A DNA stretch of 64,000 bases, from positions 43,260,524 through 43,324,523 of the forward strand of contig NC_090191.1 in the NCBI RefSeq assembly GCF_024679245.1, in the 5' to 3' direction. The stretch comes from Pseudorasbora parva. Lineage: Eukaryota; Chordata; Actinopteri; Cypriniformes; Gobionidae. Under the pieces are notes generated by a model. The model had not been told where the DNA came from, did not search any database, and was given only the letters and a program-made list of their open reading frames with translations. A program made the position numbers and the translations under genes. The stretch's first letter is position 1. Every line of letters begins with the position of its first letter. Shown here piece after piece: positions 13,672 through 39,700 of this stretch.

Positions 13672-16600
13672 TCTGTGTTACAGATCAGTGTTGAGGTGGT
13701 GTACAATGGACATCCTGAGAGATGGGTTTTAATTCTGTTTACAACGGTTTTATTTACCCTTGTTTTTATTTTGAATTCTTACACATGGTATTCTTATTCC
13801 TCATGCATATGTTATCACTATTATACGGCTCTGTGAAATACTTGATTCTGATTGGTCAATCCCAGATAACACACACCGCTCATCCGGGTACTGTGAGTTA
13901 TCTTGACCGGTTCTACTTCTGTGCTTAACGCTGGCGCCATCTTGTGGCTTAAACAGCCGTGGGTTACAATGGAAGACTTCAAGGCAGGTTTCCTTTATAA
14001 CGTTTTAAATATGGATATTTTTCTGACACAAACGCATCGATTGGAATCAGAAGGCTCTATTAACCCATCGGAGTCGTGTGGAGCACGTTATTTGACGGAC
14101 AGCTGCATTTAATGGACTTCAGAAACAGCTCCAACTACTGCTGGGATTAACGTTAGCCTGGACTTTTTAAATATAACTCTGATTGTATTTGTCTGACAGA
14201 AGAATGTCATAAACACCTATAATGACCTGAGGGTGAGTAAATCAGAGGCTTGGGTTCATCTTTGGCTGAACTAACCCTTTCAGCATCATTCTCAACATTT
14301 AGCAGCGATAGATAAAGGCTTAAAGCAGTACGGAACTGTTTTTATTCACGGAAGCTTTGCGGAAGAGCTAATCAAATATTTAATCTCAAGACAATATTTA
14401 GTGTGTAATTGATTTGAGACTAGTAGGCGTGTAATAAGCGGGATAATGTCCACCCAGCCGGTTGTTATCTCAGAATAAACCCCTTCAGAGTGACGCTCCG
14501 CTTCGCCTCGGGGTCCTGATCACTCTGAAGGGGTTTTTTCTGAGATAACAACCGGCTGGGTGGACATTAGCCCTTACTTAACTAATTTCTATGTAAAGCA
14601 TTTTCTTTATTTCTGCACCTCAAAATATAGTCTACATCTACATAAAAAAACAAACAAAAGCAAAAAAACAGAAAAGAACTGAGAACAGAGAAGGCAAAAA
14701 TTTCGGCGAAACAACTCAATCTGTGCTGTGTGACGCGTAGGGGTGTGTGATAGAGCTGCAACTAACGATTATTTTTCTGTCGACTAATCTAACGATTATT
14801 TTTTCTGTCGACTAATCTAACGATTATTTTTTCTGTCGACTAATCTAACGATTATTTTTTCTGTCGACTAATCTAACGATTATTTTTTCTGTCGACTAAT
14901 CTAACGATTATTTTTTCTGTCGACTAATCTAACGATTGTTTTTTCTGTCGGCTAATCTAACGATTATTTTTTCTGTCGACTAATCTAACGATTATTTTTT
15001 CTGCCGACTAATCTAACGATTATTTTTTCTGCCGACTAATCTAACGATTATTTTTTCTGTCGACTAATCTAACGATTATTTTTTCTGTCGACTAATCTAA
15101 CGATTATTTTTTCTGTCGACTAATCTAACGATTATTTTTTTACCCTTTGAAATTTGTCAAAATTCTGTGGCACCCCCTCGCATAAGTTACGCTAGAGGTG
15201 TAACAGTACAGACTGCTCACGGTTCGCTTTGCATCACAGTTTTAGGTTCACGTTTCAGTACAGTTCGGTATTTGCTATGTTCAGGGGAAAAAGGACTACT
15301 GTCAAATGAAAATAAAGAAAATAAGAACAGATAACTTAAATAGAAGCAGCAGCACAAATAAATACTCTTGAGCAAAGATGAGAACAAAATAAACAATGCT
15401 TTTCAGGATTTTCAGGTGGGTCTAACATTAGTTTTTGGGTAGAGAAATGGAATGAAGTAATCAAAAGTAAAATAACCACACATTTAACTGTTTAAAATTA
15501 AAAAATAATCCTTATTAAACTTACAAAAGCTATTCAGTCAGGAGCAGTGAGTGATGTCTTTATCTTTTGTTTGACATTAAACAGACAGCAGTGAAGGCTA
15601 CTGCCCCTTTAAGACCCACGGATAGTCGTCGTATTTTCTGTATAAAGTTCACTTAAGGCATAGAGTAGGCTATGACAGTTTGACATACTTTTTGTGAGTT
15701 TGTCCGTTTAAGCACAGGATTTGAAAGATAACTCATTATTTGCGCGCTTTGGGACGAGCGCAGAGAGACAGATCTTCTCATTCGCGTCTCCTGGCTACAC
15801 GGGGGTGATGACGGTGAAAATGACTGCTCATATTCGGACGTACGGCAGCACTCGCATGCGTTTTATAAAGTTTACAAAGAGAGACCGTTTTGCCCACGTT
15901 TTTCTTTTATTATCGCTGTTGTTGTAGTGTATACCTGAGGAGTCAGCACGTGTATCCATCGACAGAAACATACATACAGCATTATTTTCAAGTTACAACC
16001 CATATTAAAGGTCAGATGCGAGATAAACCGAAGTGTAAGTGCGTCCCGGCACCTTTTGCTCGGGATCCCGGTTGCTCTGGTTTTAAAAGCGGTCACACTA
16101 AATGCGCCAAAATGCAATAAAACTTGTTTTACGGTCGAATGCAACGCGTGTGTGTGTGTGTGAGTGAGTAAGAGACGCGCAAAAGGGCATAGAGAGAAGT
16201 TAAGGAAATGCAGCTAAACGAATATGCTTTTTTAGGTTTTTGTGATAGAACCAGGAGCAGAAGCCAACATTACGCGAGATGAACGTCTGACACGACGCCT
16301 CGACGCATTTTACGAACGTCGACGTATTTCCGTAGTCGACGTCATCGATGACGTCGACGCGTCGTTGCAGCACTAGTGTGTGATAATATCGTAATTGTTG
16401 TTTTAACGATGTGCGATCTGACATTATCGAGTATATCCCTCACACACACCCAGATTACTTAGACTTCTGCGTGTACACGAATCCAGATATCTAGCATAAA
16501 TGTGATATTGATTTTATACAAAAAAATAAAATTAAGTGAATTACATTTTAGAAACAACATTGCCCATTTTTACTCCTTGTCGCCAACGAGAATATTTTAA

Positions 16601-18233
16601 AAAGTCACAGCACTAATCGCGTCTCTGAGCAACACGCGGTTTTTCCTACATGAACGAATCAGCTTTTTGAACGAACCATTTGAATCAATGATTCAGTGAC
16701 TAGGATTAAGATTGTCAAATGATTCATTTTTTGAATGAATCAGTCGTGTTAACACGTTAACAGTGACTTGCTGCCGCCTAGTGGCGGTTTTAATTTTACA
16801 TTTAAAGAATCTTTTCATGTTTTAAATAATTTCAAATATCAGTATTCAACATCATGTGTTTAAAACATCAACACATTACTGTAGCATAACTGCAGGTGAT
16901 TTGTCACCTCTCAGCTCATAAGTAAAGTGTAACTGCCTCTTCAAATGCCGCTTCTGTCCTCCCCAATCAATCCGAAGATGAATTTTGTTGATACTCATTT
17001 AATTTGATTGATAACAGCCCTATTGTGTCTTATTATAATTTAATTTGATTAAATTCATGAAATTAACACATAGATGATGCATGCATATAATTAAGTAAAT
17101 TATTATTGATTATTATATACAAACACTCAACAAAATATCATCTAATTATCGTTATCGAGAAAATAGATTGGTTTTTTGTCACTATCGCACACCCCTAGTG
17201 ACGGGTACATAAATGTGGTTTATATCTATTTACCATATTTAAAATCACGGGATGCACTGTTACATCTTGTGATGTCCCCTTTAAAACGTTCCTGGAAGGA
17301 TTAACTCCATATTTTGGGTCATATTGTGACCCTTGAGTCTGTATGGTGTGTTTTATGACAGGCGTGTTTGTTTATGGAGCATTACTTTTTGCCAAGAGAT
17401 TTCAACGCCATGAATTAAACCAACCAGCTCTGAGAATGTATACACCTCAAGACAGACAGTCATTAAAAAATTAAACAATCAATATTGATGTTCTAATGCA
17501 ACAGCCTTATTGCCAGGTTGTGTGCGTGTGTGTGTGTTTGGGGCTAGTGTAGGGGGATAGAAAATACAGTGTGTACAGTATAAAAACCATTACGCCTATA
17601 AAAGAAACGGGTTCCTTGTTTGCCAATACTTGTGAGGACACAAATGTTCTTATTTATATAGTAAAATATGAAAACAACTGACTAGTGAGGACATTTGTGG
17701 TCCTCACTAGTTAAAAAGGCTTATAACTCGGCCAAAACAAGTTTATTTAAATCTACTGTTTTGCATTTGTTTCTGGGATGGGGAGGTTTAGGGATAGGGT
17801 TAGGGGATAGAAAGTAGCCTTAACCTGACATAAAATCAATGGATGTCTGTAATGTCCTCACTAATATAGTGAAACAAACCCGTGTGTGTGTGTGTGTGTG
17901 TGTAATGTTCATTAAAACGTTGTGACGTCACCTCCACCACGACAAGCGTTTCTCAGCTCCTCAAACATCAGTTTCTCCAGAGGATCATTGACGTAGAAAA
18001 TGCCTTCCACCTGAGAAACAAAACATTAATTCAGTTTAATCATCACACCACACTATCACCAATGTTATTATTAACGTAATTAGATATGCGTCACTGAATC
18101 GCAAGTGCACACGTTTGCGTTTCTGAGTGATTTAACCGACCTGCATATTAGGCACAAAGCCCTTCTTGATCCGCCAGCAGTTTTTGTGGACTTTATCCAG
18201 ATACTGGAGCTCATCGTTATACGTGCGACTCAT
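1886..18233 (-). CDS. rtcb: RNA 2',3'-cyclic phosphate and 5'-OH ligase RtcB (3' end off window)
   Basis: Catalytic subunit of the tRNA-splicing ligase complex. It joins tRNA exons after intron removal, and XBP1 mRNA halves in the unfolded protein response, using GTP and Mn2+. Coding exons (minus): 18233-18141, 18010-17932, 11841-11774, 8935-8836, 8740-8584, 8218-8062, 7531-7372, 3839-3664, 2074-1886. All have AG/GT borders and their phases sum to 393 codons of the usual ~505. Visible metal-site residues fall at the family positions: D119 and C122 (DINCGVRLL), H227 (GNHYAEIQ), H259 ([10 protein letters not shown]) and H353 ([11 protein letters not shown]). The guanylylated histidine and C-terminus are encoded left of the window. 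The start ATG opens [13 protein letters not shown], the conserved N-terminus. The exon 5 acceptor directly follows a (TG)n tract; the donors of exons 6 and 8 run into CA repeats. Divergent from fbxo7. Confidence 0.97.
2075..2904. other. rtcb intron 8, left part
   Basis: Ordinary AT-rich intron sequence between exon 9 and the TTAA-flanked element at 2909. I see no gene, RNA or clear repeat structure. Confidence 0.6.
2909..3442. mobile_element. TTAA-flanked TIR element (MITE)
   Basis: TTAA at 2905-2908 and 3443-3446 flank ends AGCTACACTGTG and, in reverse complement, AGCTCCACTGTG. The TTAA duplication is typical of piggyBac and Kolobok transposons; family not assigned. No transposase is seen. 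A second related end (AAAGTTGCATAGTGCACCTTTAA) occurs at 3589-3611, so the outer boundary may instead be there. Lies in rtcb intron 8. Confidence 0.65.
3608..3660. repeat. (TG)n microsatellite at rtcb exon 8 donor
   Basis: On the transcript strand, the donor of exon 8 (GTGAGC) is followed immediately by CA-rich sequence and a (CA)n run. CA repeats are known binding sites for hnRNP L. Confidence 0.85.
3971..4849. mobile_element. hAT-like non-autonomous element
   Basis: The left end TAGGGCTGCAACAGATGATT and the right end, reverse complement AGGACTGAAACGATTAGTCG, resemble the termini of fish hAT elements. About 0.9 kb with no transposase reading frame. I could not resolve an 8-bp target duplication, so boundaries are approximate. 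Confidence 0.55.
4850..6164. other. rtcb intron 7: unassigned sequence with a second hAT-like relic
   Basis: Contains TAGGGCTGGGACTCGATTC at ~5331 and the AT-palindromic GATTAATCGATTAATTGATC near 5850, which look like worn termini of a dispersed element. Short open frames here match nothing I recognise and are not bordered by splice signals consistent with rtcb. Confidence 0.4.
6215..6976. mobile_element. TIR element, copy 1
   Basis: The left end CTGCGTCCCAATTCGC pairs with the right end, reverse complement CTGAGTCCCAATTCAC. The right ~300 bp recurs inverted at 22833-23105. It is inserted in a GATTCAATGACTCACTC-type dispersed repeat, whose uninterrupted form (GAATCAGTGTTTTTGAGC) is visible near 8380 and serves as an empty-site comparison. 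No protein-coding capacity. Confidence 0.65.
7113..7345. mobile_element. short TIR element beside rtcb exon 7
   Basis: The left end ATTGCACAAAACTAGGATAA and the right end, reverse complement ATTGCACAAAACCAGGATAA, form near-perfect inverted termini around ~230 bp. It ends only ~27 bp from rtcb exon 7, on the intron 7 side. Non-autonomous, family not assigned. Confidence 0.7.
7775..7915. repeat. dispersed repeat, copy 1
   Basis: Shares ~130 bp with 42663-42793 in the same orientation (for example TTAGATTTGGCTGTACAGTC and GATGTTATCAGCTTAATTTA). Old interspersed repeat; class not assigned. Confidence 0.75.
8395..8560. repeat. imperfect tandem repeat (GAATGATTCAATGACTCACTC type)
   Basis: Three diverged units contain TGAGTGAATGATTCAATGAC and ACTGGATGAATCAGTGTTTT. 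The same motif family appears at 6165-6200, 7000-7075, 12707-13066 (amplified) and 16660-16760. Confidence 0.7.
8742..8777. repeat. (CA)n microsatellite abutting rtcb exon 5 acceptor
   Basis: About 18 CA dinucleotides. On the rtcb transcript strand this is a (TG)n tract ending in TGTAG directly before exon 5, replacing the usual polypyrimidine tract. Confidence 0.95.
9003..10150. mobile_element. hAT-like relic interrupted by a TTAA element
   Basis: Begins TAGGGCTGCACAATTAG with GTAATCGTGATTACAATTAC and ends near 10085-10150 with inverted GGTAATCGTAATTTATAATC-type sequence. The TTAA-flanked element 9209-9970 lies inside it. The terminal match is imperfect, so boundaries are uncertain. Confidence 0.45.
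9209..9970. mobile_element. TTAA-flanked TIR element, copy A (uninterrupted)
   Basis: TTAA at 9205-9208 and 9971-9974. Ends are AGGGTATCTTCAGCGATTA and, in reverse complement, AGGGGTACTTCAGCGCTGGG. 762 bp. Copy B is at 23201-25443 and carries two later insertions; copy A preserves their pre-insertion sites (TAA at 9510-9512 and GGTGGCTGTGGGA near 9780). TTAA duplication suggests a piggyBac- or Kolobok-type non-autonomous element; no transposase is present. Confidence 0.8.
10146..10410. mobile_element. partial hAT-like terminus
   Basis: TAGGGGTGTCCATGGTTAAC followed by GATTAACCGTTAAAAATTGC resembles a hAT-type left end. I did not find a matching right end. Confidence 0.35.
10418..10760. repeat. 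dispersed element, copy 1
   Basis: CAGGCTATAAGTCGCATCAG followed by GAAGAAAGAAAGTTTGAACT and ACTGAAAGCAAGATGGC matches 37210-37920 at many positions. Short open frames inside are not supported as genes. Confidence 0.7.
10930..11773. other. rtcb intron 3, unassigned
   Basis: AT-rich with a short CA run near 11035. No gene seen. Confidence 0.5.
11931..12700. other. rtcb intron 2, TE-like start then unassigned
   Basis: TTAAAAGGGGACATATTACA at 11930 resembles the end of a TTAA-type fish transposon, but no partner end was found. The remainder is AT-rich with no visible features. Confidence 0.4.
12707..13066. repeat. 45-bp minisatellite, 8 copies
   Basis: Unit CGTCTTAATGAGCGAGTCAT plus TGAGTCGATTCGTTCAAACGCTGAC. 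The period is 45 bp, a multiple of three and free of stops, so several frames stay open across the array. This is a repeat effect and not a gene. Copies differ by only a few single-base changes. Located in rtcb intron 2. Confidence 0.95.
13630..13667. repeat. (TG)n microsatellite
   Basis: About 14 TG dinucleotides in rtcb intron 2. Confidence 0.9.
14445..14571. repeat. long perfect hairpin (foldback MITE)
   Basis: The left arm starts TAATGTCCACCCAGCCGGTT and the right arm ends AACCGGCTGGGTGGACATTA. Arms of ~50 bp are almost perfectly complementary, including CCCCTTCAGAGTGA and TCACTCTGAAGGGG. The loop is ~27 bp and GC-rich. No coding capacity; most likely a miniature transposon or its terminal part. 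Confidence 0.85.
14751..16375. mobile_element. hAT element (inner) with exact 8-bp TSD
   Basis: GTGTGTGA at 14743-14750 and 16376-16383 is an exact target duplication. Termini are TAGAGCTGCAAC and, in reverse complement, TAGTGCTGCAACGACG. 1,625 bp with no recognisable transposase. A 28-bp minisatellite has grown from its left terminal sequence. Confidence 0.9.
14761..15140. repeat. 28-bp minisatellite derived from a hAT terminus
   Basis: About 13 copies of TAATCTAACGATTATTTTTT plus CTGTCGAC. The first unit is continuous with the inner hAT end (CTGCAACTAACGATTATTTT), so the array expanded from subterminal transposon sequence. Confidence 0.95.
17605..17905. repeat. dispersed repeat with telomere-like motif and (GT)n
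   Basis: Contains GTGAGGACACAAATGTTC, its inverted form GACATTTGTGGTCCTCACTA, then GGTTTAGGGATAGGGTTAGG and a terminal (GT)n at 17882-17901. A related copy is at 32370-33330 in fbxo7 intron 6, where the GGTTTAGGGG part is amplified. Confidence 0.7.
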
Positions 18234-18761
18234 TTTAAAGTTAAAATAATGAACGCACTTCTGACACTCCTCACACGCTTCTCCGGTTTTTCCTCTTCTT
18301 CTCGTCCTGGGTTTTAAATGGGCTGACCCGGGTTTGTTACGGATGTTCAGCGCCGCCTAACGCTCCACGAGCAATTACATTTAAAGAAAAAAACACACAC
18401 AAAAAACAAAATAGTACTGTAAACGGGGCAGTGAACATGGGATAAAGCTGACAGAGCACTGCAAAATAACGAGTATATTAATAAAATATTAATTATATTA
18501 TTTAAACCGTGGGGGGGAAACCCGCGAAAATGTTACATACTCTGATGACGTGTTTTAACGGTCATCATCATCGTTAATCCTGCATTTATTTTTATAATCT
18601 TTTTTCAATGTATGTAAATAATTATATAACACTATACTTTGTATTATATTCCCTTTGCGTCAAATAAAAAAATAAAATAAAAGTGGATATCTTTCTCTTT
18701 TCTCTTGAAAAGTTTTATTTTGCCATTTGAGAACACACACACACACACACACACAAACACA

Positions 18762-18827
<66 letters not shown>

Positions 18828-19674
18828 CAAAGAATGTACATATGTACATAAAACAGTAGGTACAACAAATAGGACAGACAGTAAACATGGGATAAAGCTA
18901 AACATCGCAAAATAATGAGATTATTAGTAAAAAATAATAATAATATTAGATACTGATGGGTAAAACCCGCGAAAATGTACCCGTTCACACACAACTTCAC
19001 AGAATGTAATGACGTGTTTTAACGGTCATCATCATCATCGTAAAACCTGCAGATTTCTTTTTAAATGTCTGTACATATATAACACTTTGTAATTAATTTG
19101 CTTCAAATTGAGGGGGGAAATAGTAAAAACTACACTGTGACGTTAAAAAAATTACATTTTTCTCTCTTCTGGCTAACGTTATCAATAAAAACACTATTGT
19201 TGATTTTTCTTTTGCTACGAAAAAATATTTTTTATTTAACGTTATATTATTTACACCTTAAAATAAAGTGTATCTTTATGTGATTTAAAATAAATTGCAT
19301 AGTACCGACCTACATTGTAGCTTTATATAAACTGTAATTTATGAATGTAAAAATACTTTTTTATTTGTTTGGCAAATAGTGTTATAAAACTTTACAATGA
19401 GTTGGCAGGTTTGTTTTTAAAATGGCGAGGGACTTTTATTTTGATACGCTCTCGCTCTGCTGGAGAAGTTCGGTTGCGCAGCTCTGACGGATCTGAGGTA
19501 AGAGATGTTTACGTTTTGCTCGGTTTCATAATTAATATATAAATGAACACACGAGGCTCTCTTCGTGAAGCAGTGGCACTATATTGAGCTCAAATATCGC
19601 TGTGGAGTTTGGCTGTCGGTGAAAGTAAAAGCGTCTGTGGAGAGTTTCGGTGAAGCGAAAGCGAATCTGCGCAG
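18234..19674. promoter_or_regulatory. divergent intergenic region between rtcb and fbxo7
   Basis: 1.44 kb separates the two start codons, so both promoters and 5' UTRs must lie here or upstream UTR exons must start here. I see no TATA box in a convincing position. It contains a diverged local duplication (18418-18680 and 18882-19108), each copy with CCCGCGAAAATGT and ATGACGTGTTTTAACGGTCA, and a compound CA/TA microsatellite between them. The CpG-containing stretch 19440-19675 is the likelier fbxo7 core promoter and 5' UTR. Confidence 0.6.
18733..18825. repeat. compound (CA)n(TA)n microsatellite
   Basis: (CA)n with an interruption, then about 30 TA dinucleotides, between the two copies of the promoter-region duplication. 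Confidence 0.95.
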
Positions 19675-35978
<16,304 letters not shown>

Positions 35979-36033
35979 GCGCCAGACTTTTCATTTTTTC
36001 ATAACAAGTTGACGATTGTGTTGTTGTTGATTA

Positions 36034-36062
36034 ATTAAAGCATTCCTGGGACATTCATTAAA
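36034..36062 (+). terminator. candidate fbxo7 polyadenylation signals
   Basis: ATTAAA at 36034-36039 and 36057-36062, 56-84 bp past the stop codon. ATTAAA is the commonest variant of AATAAA. Confidence 0.5.
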
Positions 36063-36166
36063 AGAGTTATGAGTTACATTGCTAATAATGCTCTTCTTAT
36101 TTAGTATTTTTTTCTTGTTTCCAGTCCAAATATCAAAAAATTTAAATCAAGATGCATTCACTAGAT

Positions 36167-36262
36167 AATGATCTGCCAATAGGGTGAGAAAAATAATCTT
36201 ATTTCTGATTGAAATCTTGCAGAAATAAGATTAGTTTTCTCACCCCATTGGCAGATCATTTT
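36167..36262. repeat. hairpin inside the TIR element
   Basis: Arms AATGATCTGCCAATAGGGTG... and ...CACCCCATTGGCAGATCATT, about 40 bp each with a ~14-bp loop. Confidence 0.85.
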
Positions 36263-36370
36263 GCTCGTTTTAAGCAAAAACTCACTTCATTTAGATTTTT
36301 TTTCTCTCCAGAAAACAAGAAAAAATCTCTTATGTCATTTTACTTTTGTAGTAAATATTGAAGCCTGTTT

Positions 36371-36497
36371 TCCACCACTAAATAAAAAAATAAAAAGAGT
36401 AATTGTGACTTTTTTTCCTCACAATTGTGTGTTATAAAGTCACAATTCTGAGATAAACTCCCAATTACTCTTTTTATTTATTTTTTATTTAGTGGCG
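36371..36497. mobile_element. small nested inverted-repeat element
   Basis: CCACCACTAAATAAAAAAAT plus AAAAGAGTAATTG pairs with CAATTACTCTTTTTATTT plus ATTTAGTGGCGG. Confidence 0.7.
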
Positions 36498-36765
36498 GAA
36501 ATCGGCTTCCATAAGTAAATGATTTAAGATTTTTCAAATATTTGTATTGGAAACAATATATCACACAATCGCAGGTTTATATCTCAGAATTCTGACTTTA
36601 CAACTCGCAATTACTCTGAATTACTCTAATTGTATTTAGTGTCGGAAAAGGGATTATGTAAGTAAATACATCTTGATTTAAGAATTTTTAGATATTTGGA
36701 CTGGAAACAAGAAAAAAAATACTAAGTAAGAAGAGCATTTTTTGCAGTGTGTGTCTTTATTAGCA

Positions 36766-39700
36766 TCACTGATTGTGTGTGTGTGTGAGCTGGGCGTCCT
36801 CGTGGCTCCACACCGGTTTGCGTTTCTCCAGAAAGGCCCGAATGCCCTCCTGCCCGTCCCGGAGCTCCAGGTTCTCCACCATGGCGGAGCAGGCTCGAGT
36901 GTAAGCCGAATCCTGAGCCTCGGCCATCTGGCGCTGGAACACGGCCTTCCCTAAAGCTAGAACAGGCCGACTGGACTCACACACACACCGGGCCACAGCC
37001 AGCGTCTCGTCCTCCAAACGCTCCTCACACACCACTCTACTGACCAGCCCATGCTGAAGCGCATCCTGAGCCGAGAGTGGCCGGCCCGTCAGCAGCATCA
37101 ACATTGCAACCTGAAATGAGAAAAACGATGACCCTAAATATTACACTGTAATCAAATTTTATTTTTCACTTTACTGTAAAACTGTAATTTATCGTATATA
37201 CTGTATTTTCCAGACTATAAGTCGCTCCGGAGTATAAAGGGGGTCGCACACCGGACGCGGCGCTCGGCGTGCCACGTCTTTAAAATTCGAACACATTGTT
37301 TTCAATGAGTGTACGCACACCGGTGGCGGCATTCGGCGCCTGTCCGCGGCGACTCAGGAAGTTGTTCTAAATCCTGCCGCGCCACAGAGCGCCATTTCAA
37401 GGCTTTATATTAAAAGTATATTATCGTTAAGGTATACTGATTTCAACCTTTGCTACAAGACACATTTGTTTTACATTCTGAGTTCAACAGCTTGAATAAA
37501 GTCTAAACATATTTTGGGGAAATGTATAATAAACGTAGCCTTTTAAAATCCTTTGAGAATGTGTGCGATACCTGAGACGCTGCGCGGCGCGCCACCGAGC
37601 TCCGCGTCCGGTGTGCGACCCCCTTTAGACGCATCAGGCAAAAAATGGGTCATGTAGAGGAAAAAAACATATAAGTCAAGCATGTGTGTGAAGCGAGTGT
37701 GGGTAATAGAGCAGGAGAAAGAAAGTTTGAAGTGAGAGAAACTTGTGAGGGACTAAAGCAGACGTTACTTTAACTGTAATGAAGAAAACAAACAAAGCGA
37801 ATCGAGGACTGAAAGCAAGATGGCCGAGCTGATGGAACGAGTCCACAGATGAAAACGCTCAGCCGCGCGAGACGAACGCTGTGAATCGTTCTCCGCTGCA
37901 TATTTCACTACATGCTGTTTGTAATTTGCAGAATAGGATTTTCTTTATGGGGGCCATTTTGTTTGTGTTCAGTCTTTCTAAGTTGTTGTCTTTAAGTTAA
38001 TATTAGAGTTTTATTCAGTTTTATTTGTTTTTTTCAGGGGTAGGCTACAGGAGCAGCATAGAGCGCCCTCTCGCGGCTTTATGTTTATTCTCGTCAGTCA
38101 GTATGAATTAAATTTGATATATAAGTCGCATCCATCCATCATCAGTGACTGACACTAATATCTGATTGTGTTCAGTACTCGCTCTCTGCAGTAAATCACT
38201 GAGCCATTTCAAGATTTGCAGATTATAATCATTATAGTTTTGTTTTCTGCCTGCAGTGACTATGAGTGAAACGTCACTTCATCATTGCATATCACACATT
38301 TTTGAATGCACCTATTTCGTCATTATAGATTCATTTATTATTGTGCAAAAAAAATATATATACGTACTCGTACACACCTCGGGTCGTTAGCGACCCTATA
38401 CAATTTTGACAAAAAACTAATAGAAAAACAGGAATTCAATTATAATTCTATTATTTGTTTCGTGTTATATTGTTTAAAATGGATTGATTGAGGAATACTA
38501 AGAAGGTTGATGTCTAACTTTTAAAAATTAAATGAGGAGGAGAGAATGACGTCTCGGGTCGTTGCATTTAAGGGTTAATGTATTATTAAGTTATAACAGA
38601 AGTGTGTTGACCTTTCGGGGCAGAGCTCGGCCAATGGCTACGCCCGGTGTGGAGCAGAACAGCCCGACGTTGACCCCAGGAGTGGCGAAAGTCGATTTCT
38701 CTGTCGCTATGGCAACATCACAGCTGGCGACTAACTGACAGCCGGCCGCCGTGGCAACGCCGTTAACCATCGCGATGACCGGCACCGGCAGATCCTGGAT
38801 CAGGGTCATGACCTTTGAGATAGGTAGAGTTATAGAGTGCCAAATTTATGACGTCACTTTGTAGGCCAACCCGGAAGTTATCAAAAGCCTATTTATTTTC
38901 CCCATAGACTTTTGGAAAACCGCAAAAAATAAGATCTGTGTTCAACAAAGCGTTATGACCTTTAGAGAGATAATCTTTACAAGTCAATCTAAAATGTATA
39001 CCGTTTGAAGCCTAAATAAAACCGTCAGATATAAAATGCTTACGCTAGGCTATAAATGGACTACAGCACACAGTCGCGGATCTACGTCATCATCAAGCTT
39101 CAGTCGCGGATCTACGTCATCATCAAGCTTCAGTCGCGGATCTACGTCATCATCAAGCTTCAGTCGCGGATCTACGTCATCATCAAGCTTCAGTCGCGGA
39201 TCTACGTCATCATCTACGTCATCATCAAGCTTCAGTCGCGGATCTACGTCATCATCAAGCTTCAGTCGCGGATCTACGTCACCATCAAGCTTCAGTCGCG
39301 GATCTACGTCATCATCAAGCTTCAGTCGCGGATCTACGTCACCATCAAGCTTCAGTCGCGGATCTACGTCACCATCAAGCTTCAGTCGCGGATCTACGTC
39401 ACCATCAAGCTTCAGTCGCGGATCTACGTCATCATCAAGCTTCAGTCGCGGATCTACGTCATCATCAAGCTTCAGTCGCGGATCTACGTCATCATCAAGC
39501 TTCAGTCGCGGATCTACGTCATCATCAAGCTTCAGTCGCGGATCTACGTCACCATCAAGCTTCAGTCGCGGATCTACGTCATCATCAAGCTTCAGTCGCG
39601 GATCTACGTCACCATCAAGCTTCAGTCGCGGATCTACGTCACCATCAAGCTTCAGTCGCGGATCTACGTCACCATCAAGCTTCAGTCGCGGATCTACGTC

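Larger units (their letters stand above)
14738..17197. mobile_element. hAT-like element (outer), split by a second hAT
   Basis: Ends TAGGGGTGTGTGATAATATC and, in reverse complement, TAGGGGTGTGCGATAGTGAC. Flanked by GTGACGCG (14730-14737) and GTGACGGG (17198-17205), an 8-bp target duplication with one mismatch. Without the inner insertion it is ~0.83 kb. Non-autonomous. Confidence 0.8.
36077..36749. mobile_element. TIR element between fbxo7 and echdc3, with nested palindromes
   Basis: Left end GCTCTTCTTATTTAGTATTT and right end, reverse complement GCTCTTCTTACTTAGTATTT, continue into TTGTTTCCAGTCCAAATATC on both sides (~75-bp arms). Inside are a 40-bp-arm hairpin (36167-36262) and a second inverted pair (36371-36497). 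It fills nearly all the space between the two convergent stop codons. Confidence 0.85.

Noticed and set aside
17778..17815. Interstitial telomere
   Set aside because: Only irregular TTAGGG-like words inside a dispersed repeat, no uninterrupted (TTAGGG)n.
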